Positions 1 through 11,300 of a DNA stretch of 64,000 bases are shown here, one piece after another. The position numbers and the translations under genes are program-made. The stretch's first letter is position 1. Each line of letters starts with the position of its first letter. Source of the DNA: Luidia sarsii (lineage: Eukaryota; Echinodermata; Asteroidea; Paxillosida; Luidiidae); NCBI GenBank assembly GCA_949987565.1, contig OX465115.1:3878004-3942003 (forward strand), read 5' to 3'. Under the pieces are notes generated by a model, which saw only the letters and a list, made by a program, of their open reading frames with translations, ran no database searches and was not told the DNA's origin.

Positions 1-829
1 TAACCAGGAAAGTGAATGTGGTTGAAATGGGAGCATTTTTTTGTTTCTCACTGGCTTGCATAGAGCACGATAGCAATGTTTCCACAAGGATACAAACATG
101 AGTAGGCCTGTGTGTGCTGCAGTGTGTGGCATGTGCACTGACACTCCCGTAACTTGTGGACCCGTGCGTTCACCCACGAGCTGGCATGGTCAGCATACTT
201 GTTGAGAAGACAGAAAGTATCCCAAAGAAGGGAGGGTTCTGACTCACTACCACATTGGATGCTTCGACGACCTTTTCCTTCGTCTTAATTGGCCCCATCT
301 TTATGAACCTTGTATATTTGGAGTGTTCCTTTCCATTGCGTCTGATGACGTAGTTGTTGCTAAAAAAAACACCACGCATGCCAGACTAGGTATAGTAAGT
401 CTATATATAGGCGCTACCCGTACCTTATCGTTACCCAAGAAGGTGAAGTTAGACCCCCCATGCAACACGAGTCACATTGACGGCAAAAGGCCGCCGCACA
501 CGAGAGCTGTCTGCTGAGCAAAAATTATCTCGAGGTCGTTGGCTCAGCACGCATAGCTCACCGTGTGCGCTGAACTTTTGGTGAGATTTCTGCCTCAAGA
601 GGCCGTGAGACCAATATCTATGCTGTTCGATTTTTTTTCGCCTCTCGTGGATTAAAACTCATCGTGTGCAGCGACTTTAGCTACGTGCTGAGCAACAAAA
701 TATATGTTTGAACAGAGAACAGAAAACAGAGTGAACAGAGCGTGCGCTTTCATTGGCCAGTTGTGATTTTTGCACGTTGCAACATTTTGGTATCACATAA
801 ACAAAATATCAACTAACTTTTAGTAAAAT
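1..829. other. Intergenic, no gene seen
   Basis: Short ORFs on both strands lack splice sites in register and recognisable domains. No tandem array is visible. The stretch precedes the first SINE copy. Confidence 0.5.
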
Positions 830-1030
830 AATATAGAAAAACTTATGGCAAAGAAAACTTTCAATGGACTGGGATTTGAACCCGAAACGTCTGGTGTTGC
901 GTTATTATCGGTGCTCTTACCATCCGAGCTATCCACCCCCTTATAGACGGTGGCCTTCCCCCTAAAAAAATAGTCAACTAGTCTTTGCCGGGGCGAGGGC
1001 ACCAGTCACACGCAGTTGTTCGGTTGTTCA
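830..1030 (-). repeat. tRNA-headed SINE copy
   Basis: Read on the minus strand this holds a 5' leader (CCCGGCAAAGACTAGTTGAC-like), then a tRNA-like segment with an A box in the D-arm (GATAGCTCGGATGG-like) and a B box (GGTTCAAATCCC), then the body TTTCTTTGCCA. The same module recurs near 5.2, 11.2 and 38.9-39.7 kb. This copy is diverged in the anticodon arm. Confidence 0.7.
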
Positions 1031-1382
1031 AATCGAGTTATGTGACACACGCGCGCGCGACGCCATTATTAGTCCAATGATAATTAGCCAACGCGCCTCG
1101 AGTAAACGAGGTCCATATATAACACTGAAAACCATGAAGATCATTCTATTGAACGTAGTCGCATGCCTGGCCGGCTTCTGAAGTCACTCGCACACACTGA
1201 ATGGGGATTGGCGTCATTGTCATACGGGGATCATTGCAACGAGGGTACATAATGCAATCGCGACAGCCAGGCACGAGTCATCACAAAGTCATCTGTTTTC
1301 ATTCTGAGAACGCGCGGGCGTTCATCGGCGTGGATCATCGTGCACGGGCCCGTGTCCCACCGGTCAAGAGGGTTATCGGCTT

Positions 1383-1590
1383 TTCACACTACGAAAAATC
1401 TCCGTGTTAGACACGGGTCGGACCCGTGTCCACTAGACTGAGCTTTTCACACCACGCGATTTCAACATGGCGTCGACCCGTGTAGAGCGCTCGACACGTG
1501 TTGAAACCAACCCTGCTCGGGAAGTGGATTGAGAGCGGTCGACCCGTGTTGAGAATTTCGACACGTGTTGAAAGCCGTAGTGTGAACGTC
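1383..1590. mobile_element. Foldback repeat with TTCACACTACG ends
   Basis: The segment starts with TTCACACTACG and ends with its complement CGTAGTGTGAA. The interior is packed with ACACGGGTC / GACCCGTGT and CGACACGTGT motifs, which can pair repeatedly. A related segment lies at about 2060-2175. No transposase is present, so this is at most a non-autonomous element. Confidence 0.5.
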
Positions 1591-1639
1591 TCTGGATTGA
1601 GTTCGACCCGTGTAACATAACGGCCGAGTGCATGCGTGG

Positions 1640-2200
1640 CAGCACTACACTGTAAAAACGAACTGCACCTCATGCACTTCTGCAATGGCACATATTTGTC
1701 CCAGAATCATGAACACTTGAGGCACCTACTGTACTTTATGCACATGAAATACTGTAGCTCAAGCACATGTGGCATTGTAATCACTTGAGCAAAAGTCGGA
1801 TGAGGTGCATGAAGTGCTTCATGTACAAGAACATCTCCCTATTTACTGTACCTCAAGCACATGGAGTGAAAGTGAGCATCACCTCGTGCGCATGTATCGT
1901 GCACCATGTGCCTCAACATACTTCATCCATGTGCATGATGTGAGCACCGTTTTTAAAGTGTATAGGGTATATCCGTGTCCAAAGCGCGATACCGTGTGTA
2001 GTGTAATGATCGGGCAACACACGGGTCGAAACGTTACACGTGTCGAGCAAATGCCGGTGTTGCAATGTATAGTGTGAAAACGGAGCGAAAGTGACCCGTG
2101 TTGAAAGTGACCCGTGTTTGACACTGGTAGGACCCGTGTAGATTTCGACACGGATCGAACGTTCATAGTGTGAATCGATGGGCTCCAACACAGGATTAGA
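1640..2200. repeat. Degenerate CATGTG/GCACATG-rich and ACACGGGTC-rich DNA
   Basis: Short words such as AAGCACATG, CTCAAGCACATG and GACCCGTGTTGAAAGTG recur without a fixed period. The second half resembles the foldback element just upstream. No gene is supported. Confidence 0.4.
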
Positions 2201-2201
2201 C

Positions 2202-2539
2202 TTAAAGGCCCTGTACAACAGTCGTAAAGGTCAACAGATTGCCACAGTTTTTCTGTTAAACCATTAGACATTCAACAACAACAAAAATCTTCCGAAGATT
2301 TTAGCTCAAATGGTTATCCGAGAAAGTAGAAAAAAAAACCGTCACGGTTTACGCACCGTTCTGTAGCGTAAGAAATTTGTCGATGTTTGAGTGAGGATTT
2401 TTCGGGAAGTACAGCATCCAAGAGCGTAATATTTCAACATGACGATTCTATCATGACCGTCTACAAACTTTGTTAATTAGAAGGAAATCTGTGGACATCG
2501 ATGTTCCCCGATGTTCCCAATGTTGTACTGGGCCTCTAA
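2202..2539 (+). mobile_element. 340-bp MITE-like repeat, copy 1
   Basis: The ends are imperfect inverted repeats: TTAAAGGCCCTGTACAACA at the left and TGTTGTACTGGGCCTCTAA at the right. Two further copies (22701-23005 and 24981-25332) share the interior, including CCGTCACGGTTTACGCACCGTTC and the word GAAGTACAGCATCC. It encodes no protein, so it is probably a non-autonomous DNA transposon. Confidence 0.75.
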
Positions 2540-3180
2540 CTGAAAACGTACTGAGAAACGGCGTCTAATCATCTCGGTTACATAGGCCTAAATACCAAAC
2601 TCCATGATGGCTTCCCAGCAGGTATAAAAGCGAAGTCATGGCTGAAGAAGATTCAATCTTCCTGGTACACGTATTTTAGTGACCTCATTACAAAGGTGAG
2701 CATTACCACCGATGCATTCTTTTCACATAATACTTAATTCAACCTCGGGATATCCCACTTCTGTTTCGTTACCTGGCGCGTATTTTGTTTCCGCTACTAA
2801 GTAGGCCTATTATTGAAGGGAATTTTAAAAAAAACGGTTGCAAACTGCTCACTGACTAAAATGCCCTGCAATATATTATAACTATATTTGCCTTTGAGAA
2901 AGGTCCTGCTAGGATCGAAACGTCAGGCCCTCGAACTTTTGAGATGTATAATTAAAGTGCCGTATAAACGGGGACTTTGACGACGTCATTCTTGTGACGT
3001 CACTAATGATTATGACGCCACTTACATGTGATTCAATTCTGTATGGTAATTCACAGAACTGAAAGAGTATAAAATTTCTCTTTCAAAAATCTCCTACAGA
3101 CGTTTTTTCATATCGTACAAACGGTCATTTTGCTGGGGAAATAATTCAATTGGAACGTGATTTGTAACCAGAAAGCTGGA
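2540..3180. other. Intergenic; solitary GAAACGTCAGG hairpin motif near 2890-2940
   Basis: No gene is seen. At about 2892-2935 is one copy of the widespread hairpin motif (CTTTGAGAAAGGTCC, three-base loop, AGGATCGAAACGTCAGG). A CRE octamer TGACGTCA sits at 2995-3002. Confidence 0.5.
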
Positions 3181-3184
3181 TTAG

Positions 3185-4035
3185 AATGCCGGTGCTCTTA
3201 CCATCTGAGCTATCCAGCCCTTAGATGGTGGCCTTCCCTAATAGTCAACTAGTCTTTGGCACACCAGCGCTCTTACCATCTGAGCTATCCAGTCCTTAGA
3301 TGGTGGCCTTCCCTTATAGTCAACTAGTCTTTGGCACACCAGCGCTCTTACCCTCTGAGCTATCCAGCCCTTAGATGGTGGCCTTCCCTAATAGTCAACT
3401 AGTCTTTGGCACACCAGCGCTCTTACCATCTGAGCTATCCAGCCCTTAGATGGTGGCCTTCCCTTATAGTCAACTAGTCTTTGGCACACCAGCGCTCTTA
3501 CCATCTGAGCTATCCAGCCCTTAGATGGTTGCCTTCCCTAATAGTCAACTAGTCTTTGGCACACCAGCGCTCTTATATACAATCTGAGCTATTCAGCCCT
3601 TAGATGGTGGCCTTCCCAAATAGTCAACTAGTCTTTGGCACACCAGCGCTCTCACCATCTGAGCTATCCAGCCCTTAGATGGTGGCCTTCCCAAATAGTC
3701 AACTAGTCTTTGGCACACCAGCGCTCTTACCATCTGAGCTATCCAGCCCTTAGATGGTGGCCTTCCCAAATAGTCAACTAGTCTGTGGCACACCAGCGCT
3801 CTCACCATCTGAGCTATCCAGCCCTTAGATGGCGGCCTTCCCTAATAGTCAACTAGTCTTTGGCACACCAGCGCTCTTACCATCTGAGCTATCCAGCCCT
3901 TAGATGGTGGCCTTCCCTAATAGTCAACTAACTAGTCTTTGGCACACCAGAGCTCTTACCATCTGAGCTATCCAGCCCTTAGATGGTGGCCTTCCCTAAT
4001 AATCAACTAGTCTTTGCAGGGGTTTTGGGGCGCCA
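3185..4035 (-). repeat. 75-bp tandem array of SINE leader plus tRNA 5' half, about 11 units
   Basis: GCGCTCTTACC recurs every 75 bp (for example at 3267 and 3342). On the minus strand each unit contains the SINE leader (AAAGACTAGTTGACTATTAG, GGAAGGCCACCATCTAA) followed by GGCTGGATAGCTCAGATGG, which is the tRNA acceptor strand and the D-arm with the Pol III A box. The B box and the 3' half of the tRNA are absent, so the tRNA part is only a 5' half. Units differ by few bases, and one has a short insertion near 3575. Confidence 0.85.
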
Positions 4036-5130
4036 GTCACAAGCATTTAACCGTCATTTGTATAGATTATTAAAATGCGTTTGACACGAACGAAGTGCAA
4101 TCACGACAGAAAACAAAAATAAATTGCCATCTTGCCTCGTCAATCTTCATTCGAATCGAAACATTGATGCGAAGTGAATCCACTTCAGTTTCCGTGAAGC
4201 GTCATTCATTTTCCTTGTACACCATGAAACAAAAGGTATATACAAGTGACATTCAGCCAACATTAGTCGACGTTTATTGCTTTTGATGTAATGCCCCGAA
4301 TGGTCTCTAGCTAGAATGATTTTGCGCACAAAACATATGGGGCCTAGCGAGGACAAAAACAATCTTAACAAAAACTAAGGCTTTTGTCATTGAATGCCGA
4401 ATTGTTGGATTGTATACGTTAAAATCACTCGCAAATTCCCAACAAATGACTCTGCCCATCATCTTTTTTCCCTTTTGCCTTGAAATATTTACAGTGCAAA
4501 ACATGGTATGCGGTCCAATAGATCGGTTGCACTGGTGGCCATATTTGGGGCCTAGTCTTTGTTCCTCTTGGATAGGGTAAGAGTGCACTCTTTGTACCTG
4601 CAATTGTCACTGAATTCTAATGACACAAGAAGGCCCCAAAGGTGGCTGCCGGTGCAAACGATCTATAGTCACGTTCCTTTTCAGAATCGGGTATTTTGCA
4701 AGAACCTTCACGTTCGTGTTTTCCACGATGACGGAAACGATTTTCTTTCTTCTTCTTTTTTTAAACGCGAGCTTATAGGAGACAAACAGATTGGAAGGAT
4801 GCGTTTCGAAGTGTTTACGTCCAAAATGAACTGAATATCATATGTTTTCACCCGTTGTGCCAGTCTCGGTCGTGGGGAGCTGGTGGTATTTCGGAATATG
4901 CTAATTCTTCCTCAAAGGAAGGTCCTGCTAGGATCGAAACGTCAGGCCCTCTTACTTTTGATATTTAAGTCCAGGTTAAAAACACATTTATTTAACGATT
5001 CATTATTTCTAGTATTTTTTTTTCTGCATATCTTTTCGTGTTTTTTTTTTGTAATGCAAAGAGTACATCCATATAGGTGCGCAATATATATAATGTCCTT
5101 TATTGATTACACATATTTTTTTAAATTTTT
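4036..5130. other. Intergenic with LINE-like and hairpin-motif scraps
   Basis: At 4915-4990 a hairpin motif (AAGGTCCTGCTAGGATCGAAA) is followed, on the plus strand, by codons reading IFKSRLKTHLFNDSLF. That resembles the C-terminal end of non-LTR reverse transcriptases, but the match is short. Nothing else is supported. Confidence 0.4.
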
Positions 5131-5134
5131 ATAT

Positions 5135-5450
5135 TGGAAAATTGGCAAAGAAAACTTAAACCGGAACGGGACTTGAACCCGAGCCCTCTGGACTCACGTA
5201 CCAGTGCTCTTCCATCTGAGCTATCCAGCCCTTAGATGGTGGCCTACCTAATAAATAGTCAACTAGTCTTTGCCGGGGTGGGGGCGCCAGTCAGAAGCAA
5301 TTCAACCATTAACTGCCGTATATCTCCAGGGATCACACGATCCATCCCCGCTTTCATTCAGATGCAAACAACCAATTGTTGTAAACCTGGCTGCAGCAGC
5401 TCGGGGATCACACATAGTGGATGCAGCTTTTTTTTTCAATTCAATTCAAA
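5135..5450 (-). repeat. Near full-length tRNA-headed SINE
   Basis: On the minus strand a long leader comes first (words AGCTGCATCCACT, CAGCCAGGTTTACAACAATTGG, CCCGGCAAAGACTAGTTGAC). The tRNA-like head at about 5163-5236 has A box TAGCTCAGATGG and B box GGTTCAAGTCC, and the body TTTCTTTGCCAATTTTCC follows. It serves as the reference for the truncated copies in this window. Confidence 0.75.
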
Positions 5451-6740
5451 CAAATAAAGAAAAAAAAAAATTTCCTTGGTTTGTTTGAATATTATTATTT
5501 TTTGCACAGCGCTAAGCCAAACTGAAGCCAGCTGAATCCATTCCTGGTTTGGCCGGGCCCACCAAAATGAACCCCCTCGTTTTCCTTTTCTTTCATTTTT
5601 GCCCTACCCCTTTTTTCTGTTTTCAGAAGAGAGCGGCCTTGAGTCTGTGACTAGCACTGACTCATTTTTCTTATGGAAGCCCGGGTAAACATCACGTGAT
5701 TGCCACTAAAAAAAAAACTACCCTCGGATCTGGCCACGCGGTCTCTGACTCGATTGATCAATGCGTCTCGATTTCGTGTGTGTGTGCGTGTTGAGGGGGG
5801 ACCATTTGCTCCAATTATTTTCCCACTGTGCGCATGCGCTGGTTTGTCGGTATGGTACCCTGACTCCTCTACGCGAAAATCTATATCACACCTCCAACAC
5901 ACTCTATTTAGCATTATAAGAAGAGAATCGTCATCGCATTGCAAGGATACGTCACCAGAGCGTAGCATGGTGCGATATGCAAAGTAGTGTGCAGTGATGC
6001 ATGTGCCATTAGGTACTAGCATGAGTTATGTATTTGCGAAAGTGGTGACTGGTAACTTCCCAAGATTAAACAGTTCTAAGAAGGGTAGTGCTATTCCCTT
6101 GTACCGTGTGGCATTTCGGGCTGGTTGGACTGAGATGAGATTAAGAGTTACCCTTTTATATCTCACACTCCTGGCCAGATAACTGTTGTGCCTAAGTAGT
6201 AGGGCCTTAATGAAAAGGCTCCATTATTCGTCTCAGATATAAAAAAAAAAGCTGACAGCGCAGGTCGGGGGTTCGTTGATGAAGTTGAAGCTTGGGGGGG
6301 GGGGGCGTGGCGTCGTTTGCTTTTTCAAAATGGAGTTTGTTTTCCATGCCTCGTACTTGGATGGAAGAAATGGAGACACAGACCGAGGCCTCAGTGTGCG
6401 CATGCGCTTAGATATAGTATGGGCATGGTACCCCGACTCCCTGTATGCGAAATTCTATCAAGTTTAGCTTTACGATCAAGGTCGGGGTAACGTTAACAGG
6501 GGCGTTGAGTTTAAGTTACGTTCCCTTGGTATTTAGTGATTTCGTTTACACTCTTCAGCCAGCAAAAGTCGCGGTAGTTTGACCACCCAAAGGTCCAGTG
6601 GGAATGAGAGTTTAGTTGTATCATCGATTACGAGGTTCCGACAGCTTGATCCTAGCAGGACCTTTCTCAGAGGTAGTTCAGTTCAATTAGCTGCACATCA
6701 AAGTCGCGGTAACATTAACATGGAAGTAAAATTACATATA
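5451..6740. other. Intergenic, no gene seen
   Basis: Only short ORFs occur. Two stretches around 5830-5890 and 6395-6450 share the words GTGCGCATGCGC, ATGGTACCC and GACTCC, so they are related repeats in direct orientation. An inverted hairpin motif (GATCCTAGCAGGACCTTTCTC) sits near 6650. Confidence 0.45.
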
Positions 6741-7022
6741 CAAGAGGTTTTTATGCAAATCCGCCCAAACCAAGGCTATAGAGCTACTCAATGTTAAGGG
6801 CTAAGGAAAGAAGGAGACAGAGAGGGACTCAGGAGGGCCGGAGATAGGAATTGACATTCCTCTTAAATAAAGGGCAAGGTCATAGGCAGGTGGAAAACAT
6901 GAACAAGGAAAGGAATTCCATAGAGAAGCAGAATGTGGGGAGAAGCTGTTCTGGATACCTATATACCTCTTTGTTCTACACGTTGCAATAAGGGGATTGA
7001 ATATTGTCGTTGTCTTTGGCAA
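6741..7022 (-). mobile_element. LINE (non-LTR retrotransposon) 3' fragment
   Basis: The minus strand reads QNSFSPHSASLWNSFPCSCF, which resembles the 'SFFPRTI..WN.LP' block near the C-terminus of non-LTR reverse transcriptases. A second fragment at 53625-53830 shares [13 protein letters not shown] and the downstream tail (CCTTAGCCCTTAACNTTGAG, ATAGCCTTGG). No catalytic domain is in the window, so this is a dead 5'-truncated copy. Confidence 0.55.
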
Positions 7023-7420
7023 GGTCGATCGAGTTAGGTCGAGTTAGGGCGACCCCCAAATCAGCCCCAGTAAGAACGAGGGGTATGGTTTCTGTCGCTA
7101 CCTTCGGATGGCCATATGGACTGCCGCTCCAGCTATACGGACCGGCTGGGCTAATAATTGTCCCAAATGGCTTCTTTCCGTTTCACCCCTCCCCTCCACC
7201 CCCGCCCTGGCTAATTGGAAGCGGGGCAGAGGACAGCGGCCCAGATTTTCAGGTCACCGGGTCATCGGCGGTGGATCCTGCGCCGTGACCCCTAGGTCAA
7301 CTGCGCAACAAAGAACAACGGCGCAACTATAAGCAAAGCCAAGAAGCGGGTCGCGTCCTGGTTTTTTTTTCTCCCGTAAAACCAAGAAATGAAAGGATTT
7401 AGCCTTTTAATATCATTCTC
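7023..7420. other. Intergenic, no gene seen
   Basis: Moderately GC-rich DNA with C-rich patches around 7190-7205. The open frames show no domain and no matched splice sites. Confidence 0.4.
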
Positions 7421-7840
7421 TGCCTTTGAGAAAGGTCCTGCTAGGATCGAAACGTCAGGCCCACTAAATTTTAAGATCATTCTCAAAAGTTAGAGGGTCT
7501 GACATTTCGATCCTATAGCAGGACTTTTCTGAAAGACTTTGCCTTTGAGAAAGGTCCTGCTAGGATTGAAACGTCAGGCCCACTAAATTTTAAGATCATT
7601 CTCAAAAGTTAGAGGGCCTGACATTTCGATCCTATAGCAGGACTTTTCTGAAAGACTTTGCCTTTGAGAAAGGTCCTGCTAGGATCGAAACGTCAAGCCC
7701 ACTAAATTTTAAGATCATTCTCAAAAGTTAGAGGGCCTGACATTTCGATCCTATAGCAGGACTTTTCTGAAAGACTTTGCCTTTGAGAAAGGTCCTGCTA
7801 GGATCGAAACGTCAGGCCCTCTAACTTTTGAGATTTGTGC
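7421..7840. repeat. 119-bp tandem array of alternating hairpin motifs, about 3.5 units
   Basis: TGCCTTTGAGAAAGG recurs at 7421, 7540, 7659 and 7778, an exact 119-bp period. Each unit carries the motif forward (GGTCCTGCTAGGATCGAAAC) and then inverted (GTTTCGATCC-type, here with a TA insertion: CCTATAGCAGG), so each unit is itself a large imperfect palindrome. Confidence 0.85.
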
Positions 7841-9167
7841 ATTGCAGGTCATTTTAGTCAGTGAGCAGTTTGCAACAGTTTTAACTACTAATAGTAAGAG
7901 AGATCAAGGACTTGCCGAGGAAGCTTCATGAGTGTAATCGAGGAAGAGCAATAGAGAAAGGCGATGAGAGAGAAAGAGAGATACGGAGACGTTAAACCCG
8001 ACCGTCGTTAATGACAAAACGTGAGATAACGAGTTTCTTGGCTCGCTTGGTTACGTATAAAGTGAGAGTGACCGATGTCCCTGGTGAACCCTTGAGAGAT
8101 GTTGTCGTAGGTCCTGACCTCTGCCAAGTCTTCCGCTAGCGGAGGATTCTCACGGTACCCTTAATTGACAGTCGATCGTGTGAAGGGAGGAACTGTTTAT
8201 TGTACGACGTCCAACGCTATATATTACGCTAAATTATCTCTCAAGCCTTGCATTTTGTTTTGCAGCATCGTCTGAAAAGGGCTTATAGTTACCCTGCTCA
8301 TGGGACAGGCGTATCCCCATTCTGCGGTTCGGGCACTGTCATGGTGGTCTGACCTCCTCTTCAAGATGGTCATATTATAGTTTCTTTGTTTGAATACATG
8401 TATTTGTATATTGGAATCCTTTCGCTGGTTTTTACAGCATTTTCTGTAACGCGTCTTCGATCACCTCGGTAGAAAAGTGCGCACTATAAATCCCACATTA
8501 TCATTATTATTATTATTATCATTTTTTAAGTGTCGGTTAAAATCGTTTGCCCGACACTGGATTGACCAGAAAATAATGTGATCAATTGATCAGAAATGAG
8601 ACTTTGTGATCACTATAACTCACACAATTCATCAGTGTGCGTGTGTGGGGGGATGTTATCGACCAAAGGTGTTATCGGCATGGGTCGCAATGTTGGTTTT
8701 CCAACCTTTTTTTTCTTCTTTACAGTTCATGTAAACGTATAGGCCTATGTGGTACCCATTGTTACCTTGTTCGACCTAGGTTCGGTTACCCCGTGTGACC
8801 TTTTCACCTCCTCGATCGACCCAGCGTATCGTCCCACCCCACGACGGTCGGAAATGCTACCTTAGCCGCGCCTCCCTTTAAAAAAAAAACCGGAGAAGAG
8901 GGAGAGAGAGCTACAAAAAAAAAAACCAACCCACTGAGCAACCAGGAAGTTTTCGCGTTAAGAGCGAACAATAAGGATTTCCGCTCCACTGCAATGCTTT
9001 GCACATTGCATGCAGACCAGAATGGTGCGGGTTTTTTTGTTGTTCGTATGGGCAGTCCCAGCAAACGGCAGTACTCAGCACGGGTATATCCCTGGCGGAT
9101 CTGCCTACTTGTCGACCCCGACTTACCAATCAGGGCCGCAAGGCCGTTGCCTGAAGTACCCCCCCCC

Positions 9168-9198
<31 letters not shown>

Positions 9199-9756
9199 CA
9201 TGCCCCTTCACTAATTATTTGGCAGCCATCTCAAGGGAGTGGCTAGAAGGTGTGGTGGGCGTAGAATCATCCGTGGAGAGAGGAGAGAGGTGTGGAGAGG
9301 CTCTGAAAGGAGCTGATTACATGTATACACATGCACTTCCCAAAGTTGTTGCCAACAATTCACGAGGCTTCCAACATTTTACTTCCTCCGCTTTATATTC
9401 TGGATCACTATGCAACATGTGCACATAGAGGGGAACATAAACAACGGCATCATCTCAATTTCCAGAATTGTGCTCAAAATAGATTTCCGGGAGTACTCTC
9501 AACTTGAAGGAAGAATCGACCAGGTGGTAGAGCGCTATTATAATATTAATGTTTTATTCTCAAGTACGCTTTCAAAATCATGTGTCTAACCGGTGTTTCC
9601 CTTTCGATGGTCGTATTCGGTTTTGTCAGAAGAGAAGTGTCGTTGGTATAATCAATTAATCATGTCTCTTTCTCTATCCTGCGTCTGAATTTTCTTGGTG
9701 CTGTGCATAATAAAGAGTGGTTTGCAATGACATCGTGCGCATTGCGAGTGTAAACT
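7841..9756. other. Intergenic, no gene seen; ATT microsatellite and poly(A)
   Basis: A short (ATT)n run lies near 8500-8520 and a C-run followed by about 28 A residues at 9162-9194. ORFs spanning the homopolymers are artefacts. No splice-consistent coding segment is visible. Confidence 0.5.
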
Positions 9757-10310
9757 AGAGGCCCCCATAGACTCGTGTGTCATTTGAAGCCGTAGCCAAT
9801 GAATTCAGACATGACCCACCTAACACACAAGTCTAAGGGAATTGGCTGCAGCCGCTAAACCAGGGGCTTCCATAGACTCGCGGGCAATTTGAAGCCGTAG
9901 GCAATGAATGGGGACACGGCCTGACACACAAGTCTATGGGAATTGGCTACAGCCGCTAAACTGGAGGCTTCCGTAGACTCGTGTGTAATTTGAAGCCGTA
10001 GCCAATGAATTCAGTCATGACCTAGCACACAAGTCTACGGGAATTGGCTGCAGCCGCTAAACTAGAGGCCTCCGTAGACTCGTGTGCAATTTGAAGCCGT
10101 AGCCAATGAATTCGGACACGGCCTAACACGCAAGTCTACGGGAACTGGCTGCAGCCGCTAAACTGGAGGCCTCCATAGACTCGTGTGCAATTTGAAGCCG
10201 TAGCCAATGAATTCGGACACGGCCTAACACGCAAGTCTACGGGTACTGGCTGCAGCCGCTAAACTGGAGGCCTCCATCGACTCGTGTGTAATTTGAAGCC
10301 GCAAGTCGAA
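9757..10310 (+). repeat. Roughly 100-bp satellite with two interleaved inverted pairs, 5-6 units (intergenic locus)
   Basis: Each unit has four blocks in order: CCATAGACTCGTGTG, AAGCCGTAGCCAAT, then their approximate complements CACACAAGTCTATGG and ATTGGCTGCAGCC. The same unit recurs in introns of both recognised genes, with opposite orientation in the transferrin-receptor-like gene. Confidence 0.85.
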
Positions 10311-10709
10311 CTGGAAGTGAAAGAGGGTAGCGTACGGATCCACTCGCCAACGCCGACGCGAGTGTGGGGGCATTTCGACTTCTTACTCACAGCTATACAC
10401 AGCGTCCCTTCAGGAAGACGAGGGTGCAGATTCCCTCGTCTGTCCCTCCAGACGCTTCTGATGATGACCCGTGCCATTTTCGCCGCACGCGCTCCGGGTG
10501 GGAGGCTGGGCAAGTGCGCGTGCGCAGGACGACGGCGGCGCATGCGTACAAAATATAACCGCCCACTTGCAATGGGCGTGCACGAAACTGTTGGGCAATC
10601 CTATAATCATACACCTAGTGCAGGCAGCAGATCAATGAAGCCATGGTAGAGCCGTGAACAACTACATGTAGTACAAGGATCTGGGAAAGAAGGTGGATGT
10701 TTTCATATT
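10311..10709. other. Intergenic, GC-rich
   Basis: CpG-rich DNA follows the satellite. Several overlapping ORFs exist on both strands but none shows a recognisable domain. I see no gene here that I can defend. Confidence 0.4.
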
Positions 10710-10892
10710 CGCAGTGGCTGTTGTTACGGCAGTCGTCCGTATGGTTCCCTGACTTGATTGTATTTCGTCTGCATTGCAGGCTGGTTGAACCAGTCTTTTA
10801 GCTGATAGTCTGGTTCCAAGAGCTAAACATCCTGACAAATACTGTGAAGTAAGGGAACCACACGGACGACTACCGTAACAACAGCCACTGCG
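10710..10892 (+). mobile_element. 183-bp MITE with roughly 40-bp inverted ends, copy 1
   Basis: It starts CGCAGTGGCTGTTGTTACGG and ends with the complement of nearly the same sequence. A second copy (31196-31377) has the interior reversed, which identifies a discrete mobile unit. It has no coding capacity. Confidence 0.8.
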
Positions 10893-11149
10893 CTTCACAT
10901 TTCGCCACCAACCCCCTTATTTCAGGACAAGGATGAGACGTGAAAGTGGGATCACAAAGTATGAATTGTTGTGACTGTGTGTCGAATCTCTCCATGACTG
11001 CCAGCAAGTGTGAATCGCAGAAACCAAAATAATTATCGATTATCACCGACGAGATCATAATCGCTTTCAAATTGTTTCGCTTAAAGTTGAAGTCAAACAA
11101 ATCAATGAAAAACTGACTGGGAACTTTTGAATAAATTGAAGCAGAAAAA

Positions 11150-11300
11150 AAGTCCAAAAGGAAACTTTGACTGGACTGGGAATTGAACCATAGACTTCTG
11201 GTTTTGCGTACCAGCGCTCTCATACCATCTAAGCTATCCAGCCCTTAGATGGTGGCCTTCGCTAATAGTCAACTATAGTCTTTGCCGGGGTGAAGTCAGT
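11150..11300 (-). repeat. tRNA-headed SINE fragment
   Basis: The minus strand carries the SINE leader end, a tRNA-like head with GATAGCTTAGATGG and GGTTCAATTCCC, and the body AAAGTTTCCTTTTGG. The diverged boxes suggest an old copy. Confidence 0.65.

Noticed and set aside
3593..3808. Repeated peptide frame (LVDYLGRPPSKGWIAQ motif)
   Set aside because: It is the 75-bp tRNA-half array, whose period is a multiple of three.
8804..9428. Overlapping 135- and 144-codon frames
   Set aside because: Both run through poly(A)/poly(C) tracts as poly-Lys or poly-Phe and show no domain or splice context.
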